This document shows, piece after piece, positions 32,170-40,803 of a stretch of 64,000 nucleotides of DNA. The stretch's first letter is position 1, and each line of letters starts with the position of its first letter. The notes under the pieces were generated by a model that had not been told where the DNA came from, searched no databases, and saw only the letters and a program-made list of their open reading frames with translations. Origin of the DNA: JBHYGK01 sp051859045 (GTDB lineage: Bacteria > Pseudomonadota > Gammaproteobacteria > Xanthomonadales > Xanthomonadaceae); contig JBHYGK010000058.1 in the NCBI GenBank assembly GCA_051859045.1, positions 42,991-106,990 on the forward strand, given 5' to 3'. Position numbers and translations under genes: made by a program.

Positions 32170-33182
32170 GCCTGCACTGGAAGCAGCGCCCCGAGGGCGG
32201 CGGCCGGTTCGCGCTGTCGCTGATCCGCGGGTTCGCGCGCTGGTGCGGGCGCGCGCCGGCGCGCGTGCTGCTGCTGCCGATCACGCTGTACTTCCTGCTG
32301 GTGCGCGGCCCGGAGCGGCGCGCCTCGCGCGCCTTCCTCACCCGCGTCACCGGCCGCCCCGCCTCGCTGTGGCAGGTGGCGCGGCACATCCACTGCTTCG
32401 CCAGCACCATCCTCGACCGGGTGTTCCTGCTCTCGGAGCGCTTCCGCCGCTTCGACATCGAGGTGCACGGGCTCGGGGAGCTGCACCGGCAGATCGACAA
32501 GGGCCGCGGCGTGCTGCTGTTCGGCTCCCACCACGGCAGCTTCGAGGTGCTGCGGGTGCTCTCGCGCGAGCGCCCCGACGTGCGCGTGCGGGTGGTGATG
32601 GACCGCGGCCAGAACGCCGTGATCACCCACCTGCTCGAGGCCCTGTGCCCCGACATCGCCGCGACCGTCATCGACGCCTCGCAGTCCGGGCCGGCGATCA
32701 CGCTGGCGATCAAGGATGCCGCCGACGCCGGCGCGCTGGTGGGCCTGCTGGTCGACCGCGCGCGGCCCGGCGAGCCGGCGCGGATGGTCGGGTTCCTCGG
32801 CGACCCCGCGCCGTTCCCGGTGGCGCCGTTCCTGATCGCCGCGGCGCTGAAGGTGCCGGTGGTGCTGAGCTTCGGCCTCTACCTCGGCGGATCGCGCTAC
32901 GCGATGCACTTCGAGACCTTCGCCGACGAGGCGCTCGAGGTCCCGCGGCAGGGCCGCGCCGAGGCGCTGGCCGCGCTGCAGGCGCGCTACGCCGCGCGGC
33001 TGGAGCACTACGTGCGGCTGGCGCCCTACAACTGGTTCAACTTCTTCGACTTCTGGCAGGCCCATGACCCAGCTCCCGCTCCCGCCGCGGCGTCCGTGCC
33101 GCCGACCGTCGATCGCGTTCCCGTCGGCCCTGGTGCTGGCGACGGCGCTGCTGGCGGCGCCCCCCGCGACGCCCACGGCTGA
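32166..33182 (+). CDS. LPLAT-family acyltransferase (LpxL/HtrB-like)
   Basis: A 338-residue acyltransferase. One membrane segment (ARVLLLPITLYFLL) precedes the catalytic H-x4-E motif, His122 to Glu127 in SHHGSFE, and later conserved GLLVDRARPG and PFPVAPFLIAAALKVPVV. Aryl polyenes are attached to a membrane lipid, and enzymes of this family in the clusters are thought to perform that acylation. The family's usual end, APYNWFNFFDFW, is followed here by about 40 Ala/Pro/Gly-rich residues that overlap the next gene by 119 bp. One extra C in the run at 33060-33062 would instead stop the frame as ATGA right at the next start, so this tail is probably an artefact or recent mutation; the functional end is near 33063. 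Confidence 0.82.
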   Translation: MSLHWKQRPEGGGRFALSLIRGFARWCGRAPARVLLLPITLYFLLVRGPERRASRAFLTRVTGRPASLWQVARHIHCFASTILDRVFLLSERFRRFDIEVHGLGELHRQIDKGRGVLLFGSHHGSFEVLRVLSRERPDVRVRVVMDRGQNAVITHLLEALCPDIAATVIDASQSGPAITLAIKDAADAGALVGLLVDRARPGEPARMVGFLGDPAPFPVAPFLIAAALKVPVVLSFGLYLGGSRYAMHFETFADEALEVPRQGRAEALAALQARYAARLEHYVRLAPYNWFNFFDFWQAHDPAPAPAAASVPPTVDRVPVGPGAGDGAAGGAPRDAHG

Positions 33183-33795
33183 GGCCGCGGCGCCGGTCGC
33201 CGCGGCCACAGCCGCGCCGGGCGACACCGCCGCGCGCGTCGACGCGCTGCTGCGGGCGCTGGCCGGCGACGGCCCGGCCGCCCGCCTGGCCTTCCGCGAG
33301 GAGCGCGGCTCGGCCCTGCTCGACGCGCCGCTGGTGCTGGAGGGCGTGCTCGCCCGGCCCGCCGAGGGCGTGCTGGTGCGCGAGGTGGCCACGCCCTACG
33401 TCGAGGTCACCACGATCCGCGGCGAGGAGGTCACGCTCGAGCGCGCCGGGGAGCGCACGCGGCGCTTCTCGCTGCGCCGCGCGCCCGAGCTCGGCGGCCT
33501 GCTGGCCAGCTTCCAGGCGCTGGTGGAGGCCGATCGCGGCCTGCTCGAGCGCCACTACGCGCTCGCCCTCGAGGGCGATGCGGCCGGCTTCGCCCTCGTG
33601 CTGACGCCGCGCGAGCGGCGGCTGGCGCGGCGGGTGGCGCGGGTGACGCTGCTGGGCGCCGACGGCGCGCTGCGCTGCCTGCACCTCGAGCAGGCCGACG
33701 GCGGCGAGGCCTGGATGTGGGTCGGCGACGCGGCCGCGGCGGCCGCGCTGGCCGAGGCCGGCGCGCCGCGCCGCGCCACCTGCGGGGGCGCGTGA
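33064..33795 (+). CDS. LolA-like periplasmic lipoprotein carrier
   Basis: A 243-residue protein with an N-terminal signal peptide (positively charged RRPCRRPS, hydrophobic ALVLATALLAAPPA, then Ala-rich cleavage region). The mature part resembles outer membrane lipoprotein carrier LolA: LAFREERGSALLDAPLVLEG, LVREVATPYVEVTTIRGEEV and late HLEQADGGEAWMW. LolA-like genes are standard members of aryl polyene clusters and are believed to help move the pigment-lipid to the outer membrane. Its start lies inside the apparent end of the acyltransferase gene; its stop overlaps the MMPL exporter gene as GTGA. Confidence 0.82.
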   Translation: MTQLPLPPRRPCRRPSIAFPSALVLATALLAAPPATPTAEAAAPVAAATAAPGDTAARVDALLRALAGDGPAARLAFREERGSALLDAPLVLEGVLARPAEGVLVREVATPYVEVTTIRGEEVTLERAGERTRRFSLRRAPELGGLLASFQALVEADRGLLERHYALALEGDAAGFALVLTPRERRLARRVARVTLLGADGALRCLHLEQADGGEAWMWVGDAAAAAALAEAGAPRRATCGGA

Positions 33796-36206
33796 GCCCC
33801 GCCGCGCGCCGCTGGACGCTGGCGCTGGCCTGGGCGCTGGCCCTGGCCGCGCTGGGCGCATTCGCCGCCGCGCGGCTGCAGGCCAGCGGCGACCTGCGCC
33901 TGTTCATGCCCGAGCCGCGCACGCCCGAGCAGCGCCTGCTGATGCACGAGCTGGGCGAGGGGCCGGGCGCGCGCCTGCTGCTGGTGGCGCTGGCCGGCGC
34001 GCCGATCGAGGTGCTGGCCGAGCGCTCGCGCGCGCTGCGCGCCCGCCTCGATGGCGACCCGGCGTTCGCCTTCGTCGGCAACGGCGACGACGGCCTCGAG
34101 GACATCCCCGAGGCGCTGCGCGCCTACCGCTACGTGCTGGGCGCGCCGCGTGACGACGGCGCCGCGCTGCCCGGCCAGCCGCTCGACGCCGCCGGCCTGC
34201 GCGCCGCGCTGGCCTCGCGCCTGGCCGACCTCGGTTCGCCGGCGGGGATGCTGGTGGCGCCGCTGCTGCCCACCGACCCCACCCTCGAGACCCTGCGCGT
34301 GCTCGAGGCCTGGACGCCCGCGCACGCCCCGCGCCTGGTCGACGGCACCTGGGCCAGCGCCGACGGCCAGTTGGCGTTGCTGCTGGTGGGCACCACGGCC
34401 GCCGGCTTCGACCCGCCGGGCCAGGCCGCGGCGCTGCAGGCGCTGCGCGACGCCCACGCCGCGGTGCTGGCCGAGGAGGCCGAGGCCAGCGGCGCCCCCG
34501 CCGAGGGCACGCTCGAGGCCTCGGGCCCGGGCGCGTTCTCGGTGCTGATGGCCGGCCGCACCCGCGCCGAGGCCAGCGCGCTGGGCGCGGCGGCCACGCT
34601 CGGGCTGGTGGCGCTGCTGGCGCTGGCCTACCGCGGCCTGGCGCTGCCGCTGCTCGGCGCGCTGCCGCTGGCGAGCGCCGCGGTGGTCGGCCTGGCCGCC
34701 ACCGCGCTGGTGTTCGGCGAGGTGCACGGCATCACGCTGGCCTTCGGCTTCACCCTGATCGGCGTGGCCCAGGACTACCCGGTGCACCTGTTCAGCCACC
34801 TGCGCCCGGGCGAGGCGCCCCGCGACGCGGTGCGCCGGGTCTGGCCGACGCTGGCCACCGGCGTGGCGTCGACCTGCGTGGCCTACCTGACCTTCTTCGT
34901 CACCGGCGTGCCCGGCCTGCAGCAGCTGGCGGTGTTCACCATCGCCGGGCTCGGCGCGGCCGCGCTGGCCACGCGCGTCGGGCTGCCGCGCGTGCTGGGT
35001 CCGCGCACGCGCGACGTCGCCGACGCGGCCTGGCCGGCGCGCCTGCAGCGCGGGCTGGCCCGTCTGCCGCGCCTGCGCGGCCTGGCCCCCGCGCTGGCCG
35101 CCGCCGCGCTGGCGGTGATCGCGCTGGCGCCGACGCCGTGGTGGGAGGACGACCTCGGCCGCCTGACCCCGGTCCCGGTGGAGCTGCTGCAGCGCGACCG
35201 CGCGCTGCGCGCGGAGCTCGGCGCGCCCGACGTGCGCTGGATGCTGGTGCTGGAGGCCGCGGACGCCGAGGGCGCGCTGGCCGCGGGCGAGGCGCTGGCG
35301 CCGCGCCTGCAGGCGCTGGTGGAGGACGGCGCGATCGCCGGCTTCGACCTCGCCGCGCGCACGCTGCCGTCGGCGGCCATCCAGGCCGCGCGCCAGGCCG
35401 CGCTGCCCACCCCCGCCGCGCTGGCCGCGGCGCTGGCCGAGGCGCAGGCCGGCACGCCCTTCCGCGCCGGGGCCTTCGACGGCTTCCTCGCCGACGTCGA
35501 GCGCGCGCGCACCCAGCCGCCGCTGCGCCCGGCCGACCTCGCCGGCACGCCGCTGGGGCTGCGCCTGGACGCGCTGCTGCTCGCGCGCGACGGCCGCACG
35601 TTGGCGCTGGTGAGCCTCACCGGCGTCGAGCGGCCGGACGCGCTGGCCGCGCTCGCGGCCGAGGTGCCGGGCCTGGCCCTGCTCGACCTCAAGGCCACCG
35701 CCGAGTCCCTGGCCGGCGCGTGGCGCGGCCAGGTGCTGCTGGCGCTGGCGCTGGCGGCGGCGCTGCTCTCGGCGACGGTGTGGATCGGCCTGCGCGACGC
35801 GCGCCGCGGCCTGCGCGTGCTGGCGCCGATGGCGCTGGGCACCCTGCTGGTGCTGGCCGCGCTGCACGGCGCCGGGGTCTCGTTGACGCTGTTCCACCTG
35901 GTGGCGCTGGTGCTGGCCGCGGGCCTGGGGCTGGATTACGCGCTGTTCTTCGAGCACGCCGCGCACGCCCGCGAGCGCGCCGCCGACGACGCCGCGGCCG
36001 CGGCCGCCGAGCGCCGCACCCTGCACGCGCTGCTGGTGTGCACCGCCTCGACCCTGCTGGTGTTCGCGCTGCTGGGCCTGTCCTCGATCCCGGTGCTGCG
36101 CGCGATCGGCCTGACCGTCGGGCTCGGCGTCGTCACCCACTTCACGCTGGCGCTGCTGCTGCTGCGGCCGCGCCCGTCCGCCGCCCGCGCGGCGTCCCCC
36201 GCATGA
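33792..36206 (+). CDS. MMPL/RND-family exporter of the aryl polyene cluster
   Basis: An 804-residue inner membrane protein of the MMPL (RND superfamily) type. The layout is one N-terminal membrane helix, a large periplasmic domain, five clustered helices (starting TLGLVALLALAYRGLALPL, with GFTLIGVAQDYPVHLFSHL), a second helix-periplasmic unit and a final cluster with LVLAAGLGLDYALFFEH. The paired GxxxDY-type motifs (AQDYPVH and GLDYALF) are the conserved proton-relay positions. It starts at GTG 33792, overlapping the LolA-like gene. It is the probable transporter of the pigment-lipid out of the inner membrane. Confidence 0.85.
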   Translation: MSPAARRWTLALAWALALAALGAFAAARLQASGDLRLFMPEPRTPEQRLLMHELGEGPGARLLLVALAGAPIEVLAERSRALRARLDGDPAFAFVGNGDDGLEDIPEALRAYRYVLGAPRDDGAALPGQPLDAAGLRAALASRLADLGSPAGMLVAPLLPTDPTLETLRVLEAWTPAHAPRLVDGTWASADGQLALLLVGTTAAGFDPPGQAAALQALRDAHAAVLAEEAEASGAPAEGTLEASGPGAFSVLMAGRTRAEASALGAAATLGLVALLALAYRGLALPLLGALPLASAAVVGLAATALVFGEVHGITLAFGFTLIGVAQDYPVHLFSHLRPGEAPRDAVRRVWPTLATGVASTCVAYLTFFVTGVPGLQQLAVFTIAGLGAAALATRVGLPRVLGPRTRDVADAAWPARLQRGLARLPRLRGLAPALAAAALAVIALAPTPWWEDDLGRLTPVPVELLQRDRALRAELGAPDVRWMLVLEAADAEGALAAGEALAPRLQALVEDGAIAGFDLAARTLPSAAIQAARQAALPTPAALAAALAEAQAGTPFRAGAFDGFLADVERARTQPPLRPADLAGTPLGLRLDALLLARDGRTLALVSLTGVERPDALAALAAEVPGLALLDLKATAESLAGAWRGQVLLALALAAALLSATVWIGLRDARRGLRVLAPMALGTLLVLAALHGAGVSLTLFHLVALVLAAGLGLDYALFFEHAAHARERAADDAAAAAAERRTLHALLVCTASTLLVFALLGLSSIPVLRAIGLTVGLGVVTHFTLALLLLRPRPSAARAASPA

Positions 36207-36216
36207 GCCGCCCCGC

Positions 36217-36711
36217 ATGACCGCCGACCCCCTCGTCCTCGACCACGCCGGCGTGCTGGCCCTGGTGCCCCACCAGGGCACGATGTGCCTGCTCGACGGC
36301 GTGCGCGCCTTCGACGGCGAGCGCGTGCATGCCTTCACGGCCTGCCACCGCCGCGCCGACACGCCGCTGCGCCGCGCCGACGGCGACCTCGCCGCGGTCC
36401 ACCTGTGCGAGGTCGGCGCCCAGGCGATGGCCGTGCACGGTGGCCTGCTGGCCCGCGCGCACGGCGGCATCGCCCGGCCGGGCCTGCTGGTGAGCCTGCG
36501 CGGCGTGGCCCTGCACGTCGCGCGCATCGACGACCTGGAAGGCGAGCTCGAGGTGCACGCCGAGCGCCTGCTCGACGCCGGCGACAGCTGGCAGTACCAG
36601 TTCCGCATCGAGCACGCCGGGACGGTCCTCGCCGAGGGCCGCGCCGCGGTGATGCTGCGTCCCGACACCGACCCCCACCCCGACACCGCCGCCGGAGGCG
36701 CCCCCGCATGA
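36217..36711 (+). CDS. 3-hydroxyacyl-ACP dehydratase (hot-dog, ApeP-like)
   Basis: A 164-residue hot-dog protein with the motif VPHQGTMCLLDGV, typical of the COG4706/ApeP group of predicted 3-hydroxylacyl dehydratases in aryl polyene clusters, and CEVGAQAMAVHGGLLA in the following helix. It starts 10 bp after the exporter gene and overlaps the ketoreductase as ATGA. It should act with the 104-residue dehydratase upstream. Confidence 0.85.
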   Translation: MTADPLVLDHAGVLALVPHQGTMCLLDGVRAFDGERVHAFTACHRRADTPLRRADGDLAAVHLCEVGAQAMAVHGGLLARAHGGIARPGLLVSLRGVALHVARIDDLEGELEVHAERLLDAGDSWQYQFRIEHAGTVLAEGRAAVMLRPDTDPHPDTAAGGAPA

Positions 36712-37451
36712 GCCACGACACCGCCCCCCGCCGCCGCGCCCTCGTCACCGGCGGCAGCGGCGACCTCGGCAGCGCGATCTGCGCCCAGCTCGCCGAGGCC
36801 GGCGCCCACGTCATCGTCCACGCCAACACCGGCCTGGCCCGCGCCGAGGCCGTGGTGGCCGACATCCGCGCGGCCGGCGGCAGCGCCGAGGCGGTGGCCT
36901 TCGACGTCGCCGATGCATCCGCGGCGGCCGCCGCGATGGCCGGCCTGCTCGAGGGCGGCGCGATCCAGATCGTGGTCAACAACGCCGGCATCCACGACGA
37001 CGCGCCGATGGCGGGCATGAGCCGCGAGCAGTGGGGCCGGGTGATCGACGTCTCGCTGCACGGTTTCTTCCACGTCACCCAGCCGCTGCTGCTGCCGATG
37101 GCCCGCACGCGCTGGGGCCGGATCATCAGCGTGTCCTCGGTGGCCGCGGTCACCGGCAACCGCGGCCAGGCCAACTACGCCGCCGCCAAGGCCGGCCTGC
37201 ACGGCGCGACGATGTCGCTGGCGCGCGAGATGGCCAGCCGCGGGATCACCGCGAACGTGGTCGCGCCCGGCGTGATCGCGGGCAAGATGGCCGCCGACGC
37301 GTTCCCGCCGGAGATGATCAAGCAGGTGGTGCCCGCGGGCCGCGCAGGTACCCCGCGCGAGGTGGCGGCGCTGGTGCGCTTCCTGGCGTCCGACGACGCG
37401 GGCTACGTCAACGGCCAGGTGATCGGCGTCAACGGCGGCATGGCGGCCTGA
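36708..37451 (+). CDS. 3-ketoacyl-ACP reductase, FabG family
   Basis: A 247-residue short-chain dehydrogenase. The NADPH-binding motif is TGGSGDLGSAI, with NNAG at 91-94 and the catalytic triad Ser144, Tyr157 and Lys161 (YAAAK). It carries out the keto reduction of each polyene extension cycle. A GGAGG site precedes the ATG, which overlaps the dehydratase stop (ATGA). It is the last gene of the rightward block and converges on the second halogenase-like gene. Confidence 0.9.
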   Translation: MSHDTAPRRRALVTGGSGDLGSAICAQLAEAGAHVIVHANTGLARAEAVVADIRAAGGSAEAVAFDVADASAAAAAMAGLLEGGAIQIVVNNAGIHDDAPMAGMSREQWGRVIDVSLHGFFHVTQPLLLPMARTRWGRIISVSSVAAVTGNRGQANYAAAKAGLHGATMSLAREMASRGITANVVAPGVIAGKMAADAFPPEMIKQVVPAGRAGTPREVAALVRFLASDDAGYVNGQVIGVNGGMAA

Positions 37452-37458
37452 GGCCGCC
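37442..37458. terminator. Hairpin with the fabG-like stop codon in its loop
   Basis: GGCGGCC and GGCCGCC pair perfectly around a TGA that is the stop codon of the ketoreductase gene. It is the only hairpin in the 28-bp space between the converging blocks and may end transcription from the right-going operon. No T-run. Confidence 0.4.
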
Positions 37459-37479
37459 GCGCCGACCCCGCGCGGCCGC

Positions 37480-39189
37480 TCAGGCGTCGGCGGGCTGCGC
37501 CGACTCGGCCAGCGCGTCCCACCAGGCGGCGGGCAGCGGGGTCAGGCCGGCGTCGGCGTGGTCGGCGGCCAGCAGCGGCGCCAGCGCCGCGAGGTCGAGG
37601 CCCTCGGCCAGCGCCGGGTCCTCGGCCAGCGCGCGCCGGGCGAGGTCGCCCGCCAGGCTGCGCAGGTGGCGCAGGTTGTCGCGCATGCGGGCGCGGAACG
37701 CCGCGTCGTCGAGCGGGTCCACCAGCGCGCGGTTGAGCTCGGCGAACCAGCCCAGCGCGGCCTGGTCGAGCATGGCCTCCGGCGCCGGCCGCCCGGCCAG
37801 CGCGCCGGCCGCGGCGCGGCGGTGGCCCCAGGCGCCCAGCAGCGCCTGCATCGCGGCGTTCAGCGCCTTGGCCTCGGCCAGCTCGGGCTTCAGGCGCGAG
37901 AGCGTGGGCAGGTCGGCGATGCGCCCGGCGAAGAACAGCGCCGCCAGCACGCCCCAGTAGTAGGTGTAGTCCCAGAGCACCTTCAGCGGCATGACGCCGG
38001 GGTCGCCGAAGAGGTGGTACTGGCCGCGGTACATCGCCATCGTCGAGCCGTAGAAGCTCAGGAACAGCTGCTCGTAGACGCCCGCGTAGGGCTGCCAGGC
38101 CTCGCCGGCGAGGTCCTTGCCGATGAGCCGGGTGATGTAGGTGTTCGCGATCGCGATGAAGTCGCTGCCCGGGGAGTAGAACGGGTCGAGGAACACGCCC
38201 GCCTCGCCGGTGAGCGCCCAGCGCCGCGGCGAGAACAGCTGCTTGCAGCCGTAGCTGAAGCGCTTGAAGAACGCGAAGTCCATGACCCCGTCGCGCATCG
38301 GCTCGATCGCCTCGGCCAGCCGGGGCTGGTGCAGGCGCAGCCAGTCCAGCGCACGCTCGAGCGTGTTCATGCCCTCGATCGGGTGCGCGGCGGCGTCGCA
38401 GACGATGCCCACCGAGTGCGCGCCGGAGGCGAGCGGGATCAGCCACACCCAGTAGCCCGGGCCGACGAGGTGGTTGGTGGAGCGCCAGCGCTCCGGCGGC
38501 GTGCAGCGCCCGCGCCAGGCGGCATCCTGCGACCAGTCCTGCGGGTCGATCAGGCCCTTGAGGCGGAACCACACGGCGTTGGCGACGTGGCCGTTGTCCT
38601 CGGCGAGGCCGAGCTGGCGCTTGACGAGCCCGGCGCGGCCGGAGGCGTCGACCACCCAGCGCGCGCGCAGCGCGTGCTCGGTGCCGTCGCGCTCGAAGCG
38701 CACCACGTGCGGGGACTCGTCGTCGTCGGCCAGGGCGATGCCGCGCACCACCGCGCCGTCGTGGAAGCCGATGCCGGCGGCGGCCGCGCGCTCGCCGAGC
38801 ATGTTCTCGAAGCGCCCGCGGTCGATCTGCCACGAGCCGGTGGCCAGCGCCATGCTGGCGCCGAGCTCGGGGCAGCGGTCGAGGTCGCGGCGGCCGTCGG
38901 AGAAGAAGAAGCGGAAGCCGAACTTCTTGATCTGCTCGCCGTCGAGGTGGGGCTTGAGCCCCAGCGTGTGGGCGAAGTACTGCGCGGCGATCTCGACCGA
39001 GCTCTCGCCGATCTTGAACGCCGCCTCGGGCACCGGGTGGCGGCGACGCTCGACGACGGCGATGCGCAGCCCCGGGTGCTCGCCGCGCAGCTGCAGCGCG
39101 AGGCTCAGGCCGGCGAGGCCGCCGCCGAGCACCACGACGTCGGCGTCGAGGCCCGGATCGAACGTGGTGGGCGCCGCGGGGATGCTCAT
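37480..39189 (-). CDS. Second flavin halogenase-like oxidoreductase of the pigment cluster
   Basis: A 569-residue FAD protein distinct from the one at 29358. It has GGGLAGLSLALQLRGEHPGL, FKIGESSVEIAAQYF, a lysine-containing IKKFGFRFFFSDGR and the halogenase signature W-x-W-x-I-P in GYWVWLIPL; GVFLDPFYSPGSDFIAIANTYI closes the FAD domain. The C-terminal 180 residues are helical and unlike the shorter paralogue. It starts in an ATGA overlap with the glycosyltransferase gene, so it belongs to the leftward ketosynthase block. Halogenation, hydroxylation or chain desaturation are all possible. Confidence 0.8.
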   Translation of the reverse strand: MSIPAAPTTFDPGLDADVVVLGGGLAGLSLALQLRGEHPGLRIAVVERRRHPVPEAAFKIGESSVEIAAQYFAHTLGLKPHLDGEQIKKFGFRFFFSDGRRDLDRCPELGASMALATGSWQIDRGRFENMLGERAAAAGIGFHDGAVVRGIALADDDESPHVVRFERDGTEHALRARWVVDASGRAGLVKRQLGLAEDNGHVANAVWFRLKGLIDPQDWSQDAAWRGRCTPPERWRSTNHLVGPGYWVWLIPLASGAHSVGIVCDAAAHPIEGMNTLERALDWLRLHQPRLAEAIEPMRDGVMDFAFFKRFSYGCKQLFSPRRWALTGEAGVFLDPFYSPGSDFIAIANTYITRLIGKDLAGEAWQPYAGVYEQLFLSFYGSTMAMYRGQYHLFGDPGVMPLKVLWDYTYYWGVLAALFFAGRIADLPTLSRLKPELAEAKALNAAMQALLGAWGHRRAAAGALAGRPAPEAMLDQAALGWFAELNRALVDPLDDAAFRARMRDNLRHLRSLAGDLARRALAEDPALAEGLDLAALAPLLAADHADAGLTPLPAAWWDALAESAQPADA

Positions 39190-39977
39190 GCGGACTCCTG
39201 CGCGGTGAAGGCGTCGCGCGGGCTGGCGACGCCGTCGTCGTGGATGATCGGGGGGTTGGCGCGGGTCTCGCGGAAGCGCTGCCAGATCCCGCCGCGCCTG
39301 AGCACCTTGGCCACCACGTGCGAGGTGATCCGCCAGAGGTCGCGCAGCGGCCGGAAGTGGCTGAGCCGCATCGTGCCCTCGTAGCGCGACTCGATCGGCA
39401 CGCTGACGCAGCGCGTGCCGAGCCGGCGCGCGGCCTCGATCAGCAGGTCGGCCTCGAACACGAAGCCCGCGCCGGCCACGTCGCCCAGCGCGGCGACCGC
39501 GGCGGGGTAGTAGCGCTGGCCGCTCTGGGTGTCGGCGATGCGGTAGCCGGTGCCCCAGGCGATGCCCCAGTCGCCGAACTCGTTGGCGAGCCGGCGGTGC
39601 AGCGGCTGGCGCGCGCGCTTGCGCAGGCGCGCGCCGATCACGATGTGCTGCGGGTAGGCGCGCGCGGCGGCCAGCAGCCGCGGGATGTCGGAGGCCAGGT
39701 GCTGGCCGTCGCCGTCCATCGTCAGCACGCCCTCGACGCCCAGCGCGAGCGCGGCGCGGAAGCCGTCGCGCAGGCCCTCGCCCTTGCCCATCCGCTCGGC
39801 GTGGCGGATCACCGTGACCGGCAGGTCGGCGATGCGCTCGAGGGTGCGGTCGGTGGAGCCGTCGTCGACCACGATCACGGTGGGGCAGTGCGCCAGCGCG
39901 CCCTGGACCACCTCGCGGATGCGCAGCTCCTCGTTGAGCGCCGGGATCAGCACGGCGATGCGGGCGGCGTCAGCCAT
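39186..39977 (-). CDS. Family 2 glycosyltransferase of the pigment cluster
   Basis: A 263-residue GT-A enzyme. VLIPALNEELRIREVVQGA and the nucleotide-binding VDDGSTDRT are at the N-terminus, and the metal-binding region is TMDGDGQH. GTGYRIADTQSGQRYY is typical of the dolichyl-phosphate mannosyltransferase-like subgroup. Family 2 glycosyltransferases occur in xanthomonadin clusters, where a sugar or polar group is thought to link the polyene to its lipid. It overlaps its neighbours on both sides. Confidence 0.88.
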   Translation of the reverse strand: MADAARIAVLIPALNEELRIREVVQGALAHCPTVIVVDDGSTDRTLERIADLPVTVIRHAERMGKGEGLRDGFRAALALGVEGVLTMDGDGQHLASDIPRLLAAARAYPQHIVIGARLRKRARQPLHRRLANEFGDWGIAWGTGYRIADTQSGQRYYPAAVAALGDVAGAGFVFEADLLIEAARRLGTRCVSVPIESRYEGTMRLSHFRPLRDLWRITSHVVAKVLRRGGIWQRFRETRANPPIIHDDGVASPRDAFTAQESA

Positions 39978-40803
39978 GGGCGGCGCCCTCCGCGGCCTCG
40001 ATGGCGACCTCGAGCACCCGGCCCTCGCCGGCGGCCAGGCGGGCCAGCGCGTCGCCGCGGGCCAGCGCGGCGAGCAGCGGCAGCGCCGGCGCCATCGCGT
40101 TGCCGCCGACGTGCGCCTGCAGCGGGGACGCGTCGGGCGCGGCCTCGCCGTCGAGCAGGGCGAGCCGCAGCCGCGGGCCGCGCGCGCCGGCCTCGTCGCG
40201 GCCCAGCACGAACGCCGCGCCGAGCAGGCCGGTGGAGCGCGACACGCCGCCCAGCGGGCCGGTGGACGCCACGTCGAAGGCCACCAGCAGCACCGCGTCC
40301 TCGCCCGAGGCCAGCAGCGTGGCCGCCTCGACCAGGCCCTGGGCCAGGGTGGCGTCGTAGGCGCTGATCGCGTTGGCGGCGGCGTGGCAGCCGGTGCCGA
40401 TGGTCCAGTAGCCGGCGGCGGCGTTGTGCACGGAGTTGTGGAAGCGGGTCGGCGAGACCTCGAGCGGGGCCTCGGCCAGGGTGCGGCACATGGCGTCGGT
40501 GATCGCGAGGTCGCCGTGGGTGGAGGCGAACACCGAGGGCAAGGCGGCGGGATCGCGGCCGGCGTCGGTGCAGGCGGCCATCGCCACCTCGAGCGCGAGC
40601 GCCACCGAGTCGGGCGCGCGCCGGCGCTCGTTGGGCGCCAGCAGCGTGGGCGCGGGCTTGCGCGGCGCGCCCTCGACCAGGCTCGCCTCGCCGCGGGCGA
40701 ACGCGGCCACGGCCTCCCACGAGGGCAGGCCGTCGATCCAGGCCGCGACGCCGAGCAGGCGCAGCGCGGGCAGCGCGCGCGCCGCGGGGGACGGCGCGCT
40801 CAT
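39970..40803 (-). CDS. Beta-ketoacyl synthase chain-length-factor-like protein
   Basis: A 277-residue partial thiolase fold. It matches the group annotated as ketosynthase chain length factor (ApeC-like). It carries a Cys139 in TGCHAAANAISAYD at the usual nucleophile elbow position, but it is too short to hold the C-terminal half with the two catalytic histidines of full ketosynthases. It is read directly after the full ketosynthase (ATGA overlap), so a heterodimer controlling chain length is expected, as shown for aryl polyene systems. Whether Cys139 is reactive is unknown. Confidence 0.82.
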   Translation of the reverse strand: MSAPSPAARALPALRLLGVAAWIDGLPSWEAVAAFARGEASLVEGAPRKPAPTLLAPNERRRAPDSVALALEVAMAACTDAGRDPAALPSVFASTHGDLAITDAMCRTLAEAPLEVSPTRFHNSVHNAAAGYWTIGTGCHAAANAISAYDATLAQGLVEAATLLASGEDAVLLVAFDVASTGPLGGVSRSTGLLGAAFVLGRDEAGARGPRLRLALLDGEAAPDASPLQAHVGGNAMAPALPLLAALARGDALARLAAGEGRVLEVAIEAAEGAAHG

